Part shown: positions 27,126 to 36,543 of the stretch, piece by piece
Layout: every line of letters starts with the position of its first letter
How positions within the stretch are numbered: position 1 is the stretch's first letter
Assembly: GCF_040207125.1 (NCBI RefSeq)
Contig: NZ_CP157940.1
Coordinates: 248,001-312,000 of the forward strand
Reading direction: 5' to 3'
Source: Lacrimispora sp. BS-2
GTDB taxonomy: Bacteria > Bacillota > Clostridia > Lachnospirales > Lachnospiraceae
DNA: 64,000 nt
The notes under the pieces: generated by a model
The model's database searches: none
What the model was told of the DNA's origin: nothing
Seen by the model: only the letters and a program-made list of their open reading frames with translations
Made by a program: the position numbers and the translations under genes

Positions 27126-27968
27126 ATGAGAGAAATATCAGTAAAAACATTGATCGACGTAGTAGAAAAGCTGTGTATTGATGCAAACCAGTACCTGCCC
27201 GAGGATGTGAAGAAGGCGATCAAGACCTGCCGCGCCTGTGAGGACTGGGACATTGCCTGCGGAGTTCTTGACAAGATCATCGAGAATTTCGAAATCGCAG
27301 AAAGGGAAGATGTGCCCATTTGTCAGGATACGGGCATGGCCTGTGTGTTTCTGGAGATCGGCCAGGATGTCCACTTTATTGACGGGGACTTGACCGAAGC
27401 CATCAATGAAGGCGTGCGCAGAGGCTACGAAAAGGGATTTTTAAGAAAATCCGTGGTAAAAGACCCGGTAAGGCGGGGAAATACAGGTGACAACACTCCG
27501 GCTCTGATTTATACGGAAATCGTTCCGGGAGACAAAGTGAAAATTACCGTAGGACCCAAGGGCTTTGGAAGCGAGAACATGAGTGCCATCCGCATGTTTA
27601 AGCCTTCTGCAGGAATCCAGGGAATCAAGGATTTTATTCTGGAGACCGTATCCGCCGCAGGTCCCAATCCATGCCCTCCTGTAGTAGTGGGCGTAGGAAT
27701 TGGAGGAAGCTTTGACAAGGCAGCCCTTCTGGCGAAAAAGGCTTTGATGAGAGAACTGGATTCCTCCCATCCGGACCCTTACTATGCTGATTTAGAAAAG
27801 GAAATGCTGGAAAAGATCAACCTTCTGGGAATTGGCCCCCAGGGCTTTGGCGGAAAGACCACTGCAATTGGAGTAAACATTGAGACCATGCCTACCCATA
27901 TCGCAGGCATGCCCTGTGCCATCAACATCAACTGTCATGTGACACGCCATAAAACGGAAATAGTCTAA
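27126..27968 (+). CDS. Class I fumarate hydratase, alpha subunit
   Basis: 280 residues from ATG 27126 after AAGGAGGAGG; a longer open frame starts within frdA but is unsupported. The protein is the N-terminal half of iron-sulfur fumarases: CQDTGMACVF carries one cluster Cys, and GGSFDKAALLAKKALMR and CAININCHVTRHK are family blocks. Together with the beta subunit it interconverts malate and fumarate. A tartrate dehydratase (TtdAB) cannot be ruled out by sequence, but the neighbouring fumarate reductase and malate dehydrogenase make fumarase the best call. Confidence 0.9.
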   Translation: MREISVKTLIDVVEKLCIDANQYLPEDVKKAIKTCRACEDWDIACGVLDKIIENFEIAEREDVPICQDTGMACVFLEIGQDVHFIDGDLTEAINEGVRRGYEKGFLRKSVVKDPVRRGNTGDNTPALIYTEIVPGDKVKITVGPKGFGSENMSAIRMFKPSAGIQGIKDFILETVSAAGPNPCPPVVVGVGIGGSFDKAALLAKKALMRELDSSHPDPYYADLEKEMLEKINLLGIGPQGFGGKTTAIGVNIETMPTHIAGMPCAININCHVTRHKTEIV

Positions 27969-28058
27969 TGTCTTTGAAAGGCTTAAGCGGTGAAAGACGC
28001 ACGCCGTTTTTCCTTACATTTTCGTGCCGCAGGCGTCAGCGGCGGATTGGAGATAATA

Positions 28059-28616
28059 ATGATAAAGCATATTACACTGCCTTTGACAAGAGAATTGTCC
28101 AAAACCCTTCACGCAGGAGATACGGTTTATCTGACCGGTGATATCTACACTTCCAGGGACGCCGGGCATAAGCGTATGTGTGAGACTCTGGCAAAAGGAG
28201 AGAAGCTGCCCTTTGATCCCATGGATGCCACGATTTATTACGTAGGGCCAACTCCCGCAAAGCCGGGCCAGGTGATCGGCTCTGCAGGACCTACTACCAG
28301 CGGCCGGATGGATGCCTATGCTCCCACCATGATGTCCGTAGGAGCCAGGGGAATGATTGGAAAAGGAGCCAGGCAGCCGGAAGTGATCGAAGCCATAAAG
28401 AAGTATGATGGTGTTTACTTTGGTGCCATTGGGGGAGCAGGAGCGTTGCTCGCCAAATGCATTAAAAAGCTGGAACCCATCGCTTATGAGGATTTGGGAG
28501 CAGAGGCTTTATGCAGATTATATGTAGAAGAAATGCCTCTTGTAGTCATTATCGACTGCGAAGGAAATAATCTCTATGAAGAGGGAAAAAATTCTTATTT
28601 AAAGTCAAAAGAGTAA
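28059..28616 (+). CDS. Class I fumarate hydratase, beta subunit
   Basis: 185 residues from ATG 28059, chosen because TTGGAG sits upstream and the protein then starts at the family's usual position (MIKHITLPLT). Key blocks are LTGDIYTSRDAGHKRM, GPTTSGRMD and GAIGGAGALLAKCI. It pairs with the alpha subunit encoded 90 bases upstream; the gap has a weak inverted repeat (CGCACGCCG) and no gene. Last gene of the hdr-frd-fum operon, about 100 bases before the malate dehydrogenase gene. Confidence 0.9.
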   Translation: MIKHITLPLTRELSKTLHAGDTVYLTGDIYTSRDAGHKRMCETLAKGEKLPFDPMDATIYYVGPTPAKPGQVIGSAGPTTSGRMDAYAPTMMSVGARGMIGKGARQPEVIEAIKKYDGVYFGAIGGAGALLAKCIKKLEPIAYEDLGAEALCRLYVEEMPLVVIIDCEGNNLYEEGKNSYLKSKE

Positions 28617-28718
28617 TTGGATTGATGAGTACCGGCTTTATGATGAAAAAGCAGTGGTTTCTGCCATATGGAAACCAATGTTTTTAAATAAATTATAAAA
28701 AATTACAGGAGGTATTTT

Positions 28719-29831
28719 ATGGGAACCAAAACAAACATTGTGGATTGGAAGACAATTACGGATTTTGTAGTGGATGCATTCAAGGGATATGGGATTCCGG
28801 AAGAAGATGCGAAAATCTGTGCGGATGTATTGCTGGAGTCTGATAAGAGGGGCATCGAATCTCATGGGGTAAACCGCTTTAAGCCCATTTATCTGGACCG
28901 TATCAAAGCGGGAATCCAGAGCCCGGTAACAAATTTTGAAGTAGTAAAGGAAACAAAAACTACAGCAGTTGTTGACGGCCATGACGGCATGGGCCAGGTA
29001 ATCGGTGTAAAATCCATGAATATGGCCATTGCGAAAGCCAAAGAATATGGCATGGGCATGGTTGTTGCCCGTAATTCCACCCATTACGGCATTGCAGGCT
29101 ACTATGCAACCATGGCTTCCCAGGCAGGCTGTATCGGAATTACAGGAACCAATGCAAGGCCTTCCATAGCTCCTACCTTTGGTGTGGAAAATATGCTGGG
29201 AACCAATCCTATTACCTTTGGTATGCCTACGGATGAGGAATTCCCCTTTGTGCTGGACTGTGCTACTTCCATTACCCAAAGAGGCAGAATCGAATACTAT
29301 TCCCGTATCGGCAAGTCCACTCCTTCCGGCATGGTAATCGGACGGGACGGAAAGCCCCAGACGGATTCAGATCAGATTCTTGTTGATTTGAATACGGGAA
29401 AAGCGGCCCTTGCACCTTTAGGCGGAATCGGTGAAGAACTGGCAGGCTACAAGGGATACGGCTATGCTACTGTGGTTGAAATTCTTTCCGCAGCTTTGCA
29501 GCAGGGAAATTTCTTAAGAGCCTTGACCGGCATTGGCGAAAATGGAGAAAAGGTACCCTTCCACCTTGGCCATTTCTTCATTGCCATTGATACGGAAGCC
29601 TTTATGGGCCTGGAATCCTTTAAAAAGACCTGCGGGGATATTCTCCGGGATCTTCGCGGTTCTGTTAAAGCTCCAGGGGAAGAACGCATTTATACGGCAG
29701 GTGAAAAAGAGTATCTGGTATGGCAGGAGCGCAAAAACAGCGGAGTGCCGATCAATGATGCAGTACAGAAAGAACTTATTAAGATCAGGGAGGAACTGGC
29801 ACTTAACCAGTACCGGTTCCCATTTGAATAA
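28719..29831 (+). CDS. Malate/L-lactate dehydrogenase, Ldh2 family
   Basis: 370 residues of the Ldh2/AllD/ComC family, which use NAD(P)H for 2-oxo to 2-hydroxy acid conversions and are unrelated to classical MDH. Motifs: ESDKRGIESHGVNRF (about 47-61), RNSTHYGIAGYY (catalytic His near residue 117) and GTNPITFG. Following fumarase it most likely supplies malate from oxaloacetate, giving the entry of the reductive branch. Other 2-oxo acids are possible for this family. AGGAGG precedes the ATG and a long hairpin follows the stop. Confidence 0.86.
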   Translation: MGTKTNIVDWKTITDFVVDAFKGYGIPEEDAKICADVLLESDKRGIESHGVNRFKPIYLDRIKAGIQSPVTNFEVVKETKTTAVVDGHDGMGQVIGVKSMNMAIAKAKEYGMGMVVARNSTHYGIAGYYATMASQAGCIGITGTNARPSIAPTFGVENMLGTNPITFGMPTDEEFPFVLDCATSITQRGRIEYYSRIGKSTPSGMVIGRDGKPQTDSDQILVDLNTGKAALAPLGGIGEELAGYKGYGYATVVEILSAALQQGNFLRALTGIGENGEKVPFHLGHFFIAIDTEAFMGLESFKKTCGDILRDLRGSVKAPGEERIYTAGEKEYLVWQERKNSGVPINDAVQKELIKIREELALNQYRFPFE

Positions 29832-29855
29832 GAAATATAATGCCATTTGATTAAT

Positions 29856-29914
29856 ATGCCCCCTTTCAGACAAACGAGTGAAGTAATAAAACTTGTTTGC
29901 CTGGAAGGGGGCAT
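29856..29914 (+). terminator. Long hairpin after malate dehydrogenase gene
   Basis: 29856-29879 pairs with 29891-29914 over 24 positions with three wobble-compatible mismatches. Likely end of the whole hdr-frd-fum-mdh transcript; the T run is short. Confidence 0.7.
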
Positions 29915-30023
29915 TTAGTGCCTGACCCTAAGGCATGGAATGTCTGGTTGCTCTTTTCTGTCGATCTATGTTAGAATAGGTAAGAGTTTTTATGAACTGA
30001 TTCTAACGATAAGAAGGCTGGAA

Positions 30024-31187
30024 ATGATGTATTGTATGAGTGTAAGCCATAAAAAGGCTTCGGTGAATATCCGGGAACGATTCGCCTTCCATGAAAAAGA
30101 GAAGACAGAATTTATAGAACGGCTGATGAGAAAGGAAGCGGTGACCGGCGTGGTTGTGCTTTGCACCTGTAACCGCAGTGAGATTTATGTTTCAGGAACA
30201 AAGCATGCAATCAGTGAGCTTCAGCGGGAGGCTGCTGATTTTAAAGGGATCCGCCTGGAAGAACTGCTGAAATATTTAAATATCTACAGCGGGGAAAGCG
30301 CCATCGGGCATTTGTTTAAAGTGGCCTGCGGGTTTGATTCCATGGTCCTGGGAGAAGACGAGATTTTAGGGCAGGCAAAGGCTGCCTATGAGATTTCCAG
30401 GGATCAGGGGGCAGTGGATTACGAAATGAATGTGCTGTTCCAAAGGGCGTTTGCCTGTGCCAAACGGATCAAAACAGATACCAATTTGTCCAGAACCCCT
30501 CTCTCCGTTGCAACTCTTGTAGCCAATGAGGTGTTCCGCTTTGAAAAAGAGGACGGGGAAAAGAATGTAATGGTAATCGGCATGACCGGTAAAATGGGAA
30601 ATACTATAACAAAGAATATTTTAAGCAAGCCGGGCATCCGTGTTACAGGAACGGTCAGAAGCCATAAGTCCCATCTTACCATAGAGGGAAAGGGGGACCG
30701 GGTGAGGGTCGTAGATTACAAGGACCGCTATCAGTACATGGATGAGATGGATATCGTCATCAGCGCCACTTCGGGACCTCATTATACCGTGACCTGTGAT
30801 GAACTGTCTGAGCGGATAGTTCCCGGGAAAAAACGGCTGTTCATGGATGTGGCTGTTCCTGTGGACATGGACGCTGAGATTGGGGAAATGGAAGGGCTGA
30901 CCCTTTATAACATTGATTATTTTGACACGCTTTCAAAAAATAACACAGAAATAAAGCTAAAGGAGCTGGACCGGGCAGCCGTAATCATGGAAGAGGAGCT
31001 GGATGGGGCCATCAAGGAGGTGGTGTTCCATCCATATATCAAGAGAATGGCGGAACTAAAGGAAGCATTTGCGGGAAAACGTCTGGATGCCCTTCTCTAT
31101 GAAATCAGGGATCATGTTTCCAGCGAGGACTTAAAGGTGGTCCTTAAAACCCTGGATGGCCTGGAGTACTGGATTAAGGAGGGATGA
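30024..31187 (+). CDS. hemA: Glutamyl-tRNA reductase
   Basis: 387 residues from ATG 30024; the listed upstream extension has no ribosome site and the family N-terminus matches here (MMYCMSVSHKKA). The nucleophilic Cys is C49 in VLCTCNRSEIY. The central NADPH-binding domain has VMVIGMTGKMG. It makes glutamate-1-semialdehyde, the first step of tetrapyrrole synthesis. First gene of a five-gene operon whose members overlap or nearly touch. It is slightly shorter at the C-terminus than many HemA proteins. Confidence 0.92.
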   Translation: MMYCMSVSHKKASVNIRERFAFHEKEKTEFIERLMRKEAVTGVVVLCTCNRSEIYVSGTKHAISELQREAADFKGIRLEELLKYLNIYSGESAIGHLFKVACGFDSMVLGEDEILGQAKAAYEISRDQGAVDYEMNVLFQRAFACAKRIKTDTNLSRTPLSVATLVANEVFRFEKEDGEKNVMVIGMTGKMGNTITKNILSKPGIRVTGTVRSHKSHLTIEGKGDRVRVVDYKDRYQYMDEMDIVISATSGPHYTVTCDELSERIVPGKKRLFMDVAVPVDMDAEIGEMEGLTLYNIDYFDTLSKNNTEIKLKELDRAAVIMEEELDGAIKEVVFHPYIKRMAELKEAFAGKRLDALLYEIRDHVSSEDLKVVLKTLDGLEYWIKEG

Positions 31188-31828
31188 CCGTGGCTTATTT
31201 TCCGTTTTTTGTTGATATTGAGGGAAAAAAGTGTCTGATCGCAGGCGGAGGAACCGTTGCCTGCCGCAAGGCCCTGACTCTCATGGATTATGGCCCGGAT
31301 ATTGTGATCGTGGCTCCCAGGGTGATTCCTGAGATGGAACAGCTCATAAAGGAGAGTAAGGGAAAACTCACATGGAGGTGTAGGAAATTCGAAGAATCCG
31401 ATTTGGAACATATGGATTTTGTAATAGCGGCAACCTCGGATGAAGGGGTAAACCGGATGATATCCATCTGGTGCAGGAAGGGGAAAATTCCGGTCAATGT
31501 GGCGGATATCCAGGAGGAATGCAGCTTTATTTTCCCGGCTCTTATTAAGGAAGGGGAAATTACGGTAGGCATTTCCACGGGAGGAAGCTCTCCGGCCCTT
31601 GCCCGGTATTTAAAAAAGAAGCTTAAGGAAGCCATTCCAAAGGGACTTGGCAGTCTGGCAGGGCAGCTTGGTTCATACAGGGATACGGTCAGGGAAAGGG
31701 TGGATTCCCTTCCTGTCAGAAGGTCAATTTTTAAAGCCATGACAGAGGAGGGAATCCGCCAGGAAGGCTATACCAGAGAACAGGCAGAAGAACTGATAGA
31801 AAGGAAGCTGGCGGAGCATGAAAAGTAA
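31184..31828 (+). CDS. Precorrin-2 dehydrogenase / sirohydrochlorin ferrochelatase N-domain (CysG-N/Met8 type)
   Basis: 214 residues, start overlapping the hemA stop by 4 bases (ATGA). An NAD-binding GGGTVACRKALTLMDYG motif near residue 22 and the ISTGGSSPALARYLKKKL block are typical of CysG N-terminal / Met8 proteins. It would oxidise precorrin-2 to sirohydrochlorin on the route to siroheme or cobalamin. The presence of CobA two genes downstream supports this branch. Confidence 0.88.
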   Translation: MTVAYFPFFVDIEGKKCLIAGGGTVACRKALTLMDYGPDIVIVAPRVIPEMEQLIKESKGKLTWRCRKFEESDLEHMDFVIAATSDEGVNRMISIWCRKGKIPVNVADIQEECSFIFPALIKEGEITVGISTGGSSPALARYLKKKLKEAIPKGLGSLAGQLGSYRDTVRERVDSLPVRRSIFKAMTEEGIRQEGYTREQAEELIERKLAEHEK

Positions 31829-32720
31829 GACCATTCGCATAGGAACAAGAAGAAGCGCTTTGGCCGTGGCCCAGGCAAACATAATGGCTGAGGCTCTTGT
31901 GAGAACAGGTGCCGGCCTGTCGGCAGAACTGGTGCTGAAACAGACGGAAGGGGACCGGATCCTTGATAAACCGCTTTTGGAATTCGGGGGAAAGGGCGTG
32001 TTTGTGACGGAATTTGAGCAGGCCCTTTTGCGGGGCGAGATTGATTTCGCAGTCCACAGCGCCAAGGATCTGCCCATGGACTTAGAAGAGGGCCTGGGAA
32101 TTGTGGCAGTTTTGGAGAGGGAAGATCCCAGGGACGTTTTGGTGACGCCTGTATCCAGTGATCTTTCCGGAAAAAGAGAAATCATAATCGGAACCTCCAG
32201 TTTAAGAAGAAAGATTCAGATTGAGGAAATCGGAAAGACCATGTGGCCGGAGGCTTTGGTGCGCTGCGAGAATTTAAGGGGAAATGTACAGACCAGGCTT
32301 TCAAAGCTTATGGAAGGCTCTTATGACGGCATTATTCTGGCAGCCGCAGGATTAAAGCGGCTGGGACTTTGGGAAGATGGCCGGTATCATTACCATTGTT
32401 TTGATTGTGAGACCTTTATTCCGGCCGGAGGCCAGGGAATCCTTGCCGTGGAAGGACGGCTGGATTCCGGGCTTGAGACAGTGGCAAGACCTCTTGAGGA
32501 TGAGGAAGCCAGGCTGTGCCTGTCTTTGGAACGGAAAATTTTAAGGCTTTTAGATGCAGGCTGCCATGAACCCATTGGCGTGTATTCCCGGCTTAAAGGC
32601 GGGGAAATGGAGATTCTTGGAATCAGCAGAAGAGGGGAAGAAATAAAGCGGATCCATCTGCGGGGAGAAACCGGGGAACTTGACAGGCTGGCGCAGCTGG
32701 CCGCCCAGGGCCTTGCGTAA
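31818..32720 (+). CDS. hemC: Porphobilinogen deaminase (hydroxymethylbilane synthase)
   Basis: 300 residues, overlapping the previous gene by 11 bases. Signature blocks: IGTRRSALAVAQAN at the N-terminus, FVTEFEQALLRGEIDFAVHSAKDLP, GTSSLRRKIQ, and the dipyrromethane-anchoring Cys in LLDAGCHEPIGVY (about residue 242). It polymerises four porphobilinogens to hydroxymethylbilane. The start ATG has GGAG upstream within the end of the preceding gene. Confidence 0.94.
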   Translation: MKSKTIRIGTRRSALAVAQANIMAEALVRTGAGLSAELVLKQTEGDRILDKPLLEFGGKGVFVTEFEQALLRGEIDFAVHSAKDLPMDLEEGLGIVAVLEREDPRDVLVTPVSSDLSGKREIIIGTSSLRRKIQIEEIGKTMWPEALVRCENLRGNVQTRLSKLMEGSYDGIILAAAGLKRLGLWEDGRYHYHCFDCETFIPAGGQGILAVEGRLDSGLETVARPLEDEEARLCLSLERKILRLLDAGCHEPIGVYSRLKGGEMEILGISRRGEEIKRIHLRGETGELDRLAQLAAQGLA

Positions 32721-32733
32721 AAAGGAGGATGCT

Positions 32734-34311
32734 ATGAAGGAAACAGGAGTCGTCTATCTGGTAGGGGCCGGTCCCGGAGATCCGGGGCTTATTACAGAAA
32801 AAGGGTTGTCACGGCTGCGAATATGCGACGCAGTGGTTTATGATGCACTTCTTTCCTCACGCCTTCTTGATGAGGTACCGGACCAATGTCGGAAAATCCA
32901 TGTGGGGAAACGGGCCGGGCATCATTCCATGAAGCAGGAGGAGATCAATCAGCTTCTGGTGGAACTGGCCGGGGAAGGTCTTTCCGTGGTGAGGCTAAAG
33001 GGCGGTGACCCCTTTGTGTTTGGAAGGGGAGGAGAGGAAATCATGGCCCTTTCTGAGGCTGGGATCCCATATGAGGTGGTTTCGGGAGTCACCTCTGCAG
33101 TTGCAGCCCTTGCAAGCGCCGGGATCCCGGTGACCCACCGGGCGGTAAGCAGAAGCTTTCACGTCATGACCGGACACACTCTTTCAGAAGAAGGAACGCT
33201 TCCGGCCGATTTTAATGAATTTGCCAGGCTTTCCGGCACATTGGTTTTTTTGATGGGGCTTGGAAATCTGTCTCTCATTGTAAAGGGGCTGTTAAATCAG
33301 GGGAAATCAGGAGAAACACCTGCTGCGGTCATTCAAAACGGAACCCTTCCTGGAGAGAGGACCGTCCGGGGGGCCTTAAGGGATATTGAGGAAAAGGTAC
33401 TGGCGGCTGGAATAAAAAGTCCTGCCATCATTGTGGTGGGAGAGGTGGCTTCCCTTGATTTTTCTTCTACATTGAAACAGCCTTTAGAAGGGTGCCGGAT
33501 CGGAGTGACAGGAACAGACTCCTTTACGGACAGGCTGAGAAAACAGCTTACATCTTTTGGAGGAACTTCGGAATCAATCCTGAGCCTATTGATAGAGTCC
33601 TGTCGTAAGAGCGGAAAAATGAAGGAAGCATATGAAAAACTGCCGTCTTATACCTGGATCGTGTTTACCAGCGCCAATGGAGTAAGGGAATTTTTCCATG
33701 GGCTTTTGGAATGGGGATATGATTTCCGGGCGGTGGGTCATGTGAAGTTCGCCGTGGTCGGAAGGGGAACTGCCGATGAATTGCTGCGGCATGGTTTTTC
33801 TGCCGATTACATACCAAAGAAATATCAGGTGCAGGACCTGGCAGCAGGCTTAAAAGGCCTGATTTCCGGGGAAGACAGGCTTTTGATCCCCAGATCATCA
33901 GGCGGCTCTAAGGAACTGAATGAGATTCTTGATGAAGCCGGGGCTTCTTATGATGACATCGTGCTGTATGATGTGGCCTCAGCAGGCATAAAGACGGAAA
34001 ACAGGGCAGAGGCCTTAAAGCAATTAGATTATCTGACCTTTTCAAGCGCTTCCGGTGTGGAAGCCTTTTTCAGGGAAGCAGATGAGGAAATAAAGGAAGC
34101 CCTGGCAGGCCTTAAAGTGGTCTGTATCGGGGATATTACAGCAAAAGCCCTTATGGAGCATGGGAGGAAGGCGGATATCATTGCCGGGGTCTACACCATC
34201 CGGGGGATAACGGAAGCGATCTGCCGGGACTGGAAAGAGGAAGCGCCCTGCGGGCATACCATTATGCCCAAAAACCTGGGCAGGAAAGAGGAAAGGAGTC
34301 ATACAAAATGA
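32734..34311 (+). CDS. cobA-hemD: Fused uroporphyrinogen-III C-methyltransferase / uroporphyrinogen-III synthase
   Basis: 525 residues from ATG 32734 after AAAGGAGG; an open-frame extension into hemC is discarded. Residues 1-245 are a SAM methyltransferase (LVGAGPGDPGLIT, VVRLKGGDPFVFGRGGEE, GVTSAVAALASAGIPVTHR), and 260-505 are a HemD-type synthase (WIVFTSANGVREFF, LTFSSASGVEAFF). The fusion, common in clostridia, makes uroporphyrinogen III and methylates it to precorrin-2. Its stop overlaps the hemL start by 4 bases. Confidence 0.93.
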   Translation: MKETGVVYLVGAGPGDPGLITEKGLSRLRICDAVVYDALLSSRLLDEVPDQCRKIHVGKRAGHHSMKQEEINQLLVELAGEGLSVVRLKGGDPFVFGRGGEEIMALSEAGIPYEVVSGVTSAVAALASAGIPVTHRAVSRSFHVMTGHTLSEEGTLPADFNEFARLSGTLVFLMGLGNLSLIVKGLLNQGKSGETPAAVIQNGTLPGERTVRGALRDIEEKVLAAGIKSPAIIVVGEVASLDFSSTLKQPLEGCRIGVTGTDSFTDRLRKQLTSFGGTSESILSLLIESCRKSGKMKEAYEKLPSYTWIVFTSANGVREFFHGLLEWGYDFRAVGHVKFAVVGRGTADELLRHGFSADYIPKKYQVQDLAAGLKGLISGEDRLLIPRSSGGSKELNEILDEAGASYDDIVLYDVASAGIKTENRAEALKQLDYLTFSSASGVEAFFREADEEIKEALAGLKVVCIGDITAKALMEHGRKADIIAGVYTIRGITEAICRDWKEEAPCGHTIMPKNLGRKEERSHTK

Positions 34312-35585
34312 AAATAGAAGAATCCAAAGCATTATTTGAAAAATCAGGGGAGTATTTTCCGGGCGGAGTCAACAGTCCGGTTCGGGCATTTGGTTCTGTT
34401 AAAGGAACCCCGGTCTTTGTAAAACGGGCGTCTGGCTCCCATATTTACGATGAAGATGGAAATGAATACCTTGATTATGTGAATTCATGGGGACCATGCA
34501 TTCTTGGACATGCCTTCGGGCCGGTAGTGGAGGCGGTAAGAGATGCCTGTATGGACGGCTTATCCTTTGGAGCGCCTACCAGAAAAGAACTGGTTCTTGG
34601 ATCGCTTATCAGGGAGTGTATGCCTTCCATGGAGATGATGCGGATGGTAAGTTCAGGAACAGAAGCAGTCATGAGTGCGATCCGTGCGGCAAGAGGTTAT
34701 ACGGGAAGGGATAAGATCATTAAGTTTAAAGGCTGCTATCATGGACATTCCGATGGCCTGCTGGTCAAAGCCGGTTCCGGCGCTTTGACTGGTTCTGCAC
34801 CGGACAGTGCCGGTGTACCGGCTTCCTATACCCAGCACACATTGCTTGCCGGTTATAATGATGAGGATTCTGTTAAAAAGCTGTTTTCAGAATATCCCCA
34901 TGACATCGGGGCACTGGTGGTGGAGCCGGTTGCAGCTAATATGGGACTTGTTCCGCCAAAGCCCGGTTTTCTTGAATTTTTAAGGGAGATCACCACAAGG
35001 TATGGAGCGGTTCTCATCTTTGATGAGGTCATTACCGGATTTCGTATGGGTCTTGGAGGAGCACAGGGATATTACGGCGTTGTTCCTGATATGACGACTC
35101 TGGGAAAGATCGCAGGCGGAGGAATGCCCATGGGAGTATATGGAGGAAGAAAGGAGATCATGGAAGTGGTGTCTCCTTTGGGAAAGGTTTATCAGGCAGG
35201 AACCCTTTCCGGCAATCCTATTGCAACGGCAGCCGGAATCGTGACCATCAGGACCCTGATGGAACAGCCGGAAATTTATCCGGCCCTGGAAGAAAAAGCG
35301 GGAAAGCTTGTGAAGGCACTTAGGGAAGCTCTTCCGGACACCTGGGTGAATCAGGCTGGCTCTCTTTTCAGCGTATTTTTCACAAAAGATCCGGTCGTGG
35401 ATTATGATACGGCTCTGGCTTCTGACACGGTCAAGTATGGAACCTATTTCCATTATCTTTTGGAGCATGGCATTTACACCGCTCCATCTCAGTTTGAAAT
35501 TTTGTTTCTTTCTGCGGCCCATACGGATGAGGATATTGAAAAAACCTGCGGCATTATAAAGGCGGCGGCAGGGATTTTTTCTTAG
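34308..35585 (+). CDS. hemL: Glutamate-1-semialdehyde 2,1-aminomutase
   Basis: 425 residues, PLP class III aminotransferase fold. VNSPVRAFG near the N-terminus, RMVSSGTEAVMSAIRAARG, FDEVITGFR and the PLP-lysine segment TTLGKIAGGGMPMG are all present. It makes 5-aminolevulinate from the HemA product. Its position directly after cobA-hemD is notable because hemB, which usually sits in this place in clostridial operons, is absent. GAAAGGAG precedes the ATG. Confidence 0.94.
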   Translation: MKIEESKALFEKSGEYFPGGVNSPVRAFGSVKGTPVFVKRASGSHIYDEDGNEYLDYVNSWGPCILGHAFGPVVEAVRDACMDGLSFGAPTRKELVLGSLIRECMPSMEMMRMVSSGTEAVMSAIRAARGYTGRDKIIKFKGCYHGHSDGLLVKAGSGALTGSAPDSAGVPASYTQHTLLAGYNDEDSVKKLFSEYPHDIGALVVEPVAANMGLVPPKPGFLEFLREITTRYGAVLIFDEVITGFRMGLGGAQGYYGVVPDMTTLGKIAGGGMPMGVYGGRKEIMEVVSPLGKVYQAGTLSGNPIATAAGIVTIRTLMEQPEIYPALEEKAGKLVKALREALPDTWVNQAGSLFSVFFTKDPVVDYDTALASDTVKYGTYFHYLLEHGIYTAPSQFEILFLSAAHTDEDIEKTCGIIKAAAGIFS

Positions 35586-35594
35586 GAGAGGCGA

Positions 35595-35655
35595 AAAAAG
35601 CTTTGGAATGGCTGGCAACAGCTTTTCCAAAGCTTTTTAAAAACCCCTCTGGGAG
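35595..35655 (+). terminator. Terminator of the hem operon
   Basis: AAAAAGCTTTGGAA at 35595-35608 is the exact reverse complement of 35635-35648, ending in a T run on the right and A run on the left. It follows hemL by about 10 bases. A GC-rich stretch without a gene follows up to about 35700, with a short GTTGCT/AGCAAC hairpin. Confidence 0.8.
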
Positions 35656-35812
35656 ACGCGCTACTCCGGGTTAAGGAAATATGGTTGCTGGAGCAACGGC
35701 GCACCGGTACACAATTTTAAAAATAAATGGTTATATTTTCCATTTCTATGTCGATATATCAAATAAAGTAGTGCAAACTGACATTACCTAATAAAATTCA
35801 AGGGGGATTTTT

Positions 35813-36379
35813 ATGTTTAGCATGAGTAAAAAAGTGAGAAAATGGAGTACGTTATTAATGCTGGTAATGAGTATATCTATGCTTTTCGGTGTTACCGCAA
35901 TGGCTTCCGATGATGGAAAGTGCGAAAAAGCACTAAATTATTCAAATGACAACCAAGTTTTAAGCCGTGCCAATGGTTACCCCAGTGAGGTGAAGATTAA
36001 TCAGTTAAAAGTATATCCTGCTAATGTTGATACGCAAAAAGCTTATACTGATGGATATTATACTTCCAGTGGACCAACAGATAACCAATGGTTAAGTACA
36101 TATATAGGTTCAAAGACAACACAGGATTATAAAAAGAATAATTGCAATGGATTTTATATAGAATTGTATACTTCTAACTATAGTGTAGCTAATCGATATG
36201 AAGCATTAGATGGGAATAATGTGGTAAAAAAGGGGACTTCCACGTGGAAGATTGATTTTTTCGTAAGAACTAAATATAAGACTGGTGATTATGACTATGC
36301 TCGTTGGGAAGTAGATTTTTATGGTACTAAGAATCAGGGATTTCCTCTTTATGGGTCCATTTACGTAAAGTCCAATTAA
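35813..36379 (+). CDS. Secreted protein of unknown function
   Basis: 188 residues. A clear signal peptide (basic KKVRKW, then hydrophobic LLMLVMSISMLFGVTAMA, cleavage about residue 35) is followed by a mature part rich in Tyr, Ser, Thr and Asn, probably beta-stranded, with two Cys. I do not recognise the family. It is visibly more AT-rich than the hem operon upstream and ftsH downstream and is flanked by terminators on both sides, so it is a single-gene unit. AAGGGGGA is the ribosome site. Secreted surface or antimicrobial-like protein are only guesses. Confidence 0.75.
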   Translation: MFSMSKKVRKWSTLLMLVMSISMLFGVTAMASDDGKCEKALNYSNDNQVLSRANGYPSEVKINQLKVYPANVDTQKAYTDGYYTSSGPTDNQWLSTYIGSKTTQDYKKNNCNGFYIELYTSNYSVANRYEALDGNNVVKKGTSTWKIDFFVRTKYKTGDYDYARWEVDFYGTKNQGFPLYGSIYVKSN

Positions 36380-36391
36380 AAGGCTGAAAAT

Positions 36392-36424
36392 AGGGGAAAT
36401 ATAATCGATTTCCCCTGTTTTTTA
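36392..36424 (+). terminator. Terminator after secreted-protein gene
   Basis: AGGGGAAAT (36392-36400) pairs with ATTTCCCCT (36408-36416), followed by a run of six T interrupted by one G at its start. Confidence 0.88.
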
Positions 36425-36543
36425 GTTTTCTTTTGCGCTAAGGTACCATGACACCGCTTTTGACTATAGCACCTTAGGGTAGTTTGGAGAGGATTTGCAG
36501 TATACCAAATTCCCTAAATGGAACGAAAGGAATCGATATAATT

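Noticed and set aside
28638-29279. 213-residue minus-strand frame inside the malate dehydrogenase gene
   Set aside because: Same reason: antisense to a well-supported gene, no motif or ribosome site.
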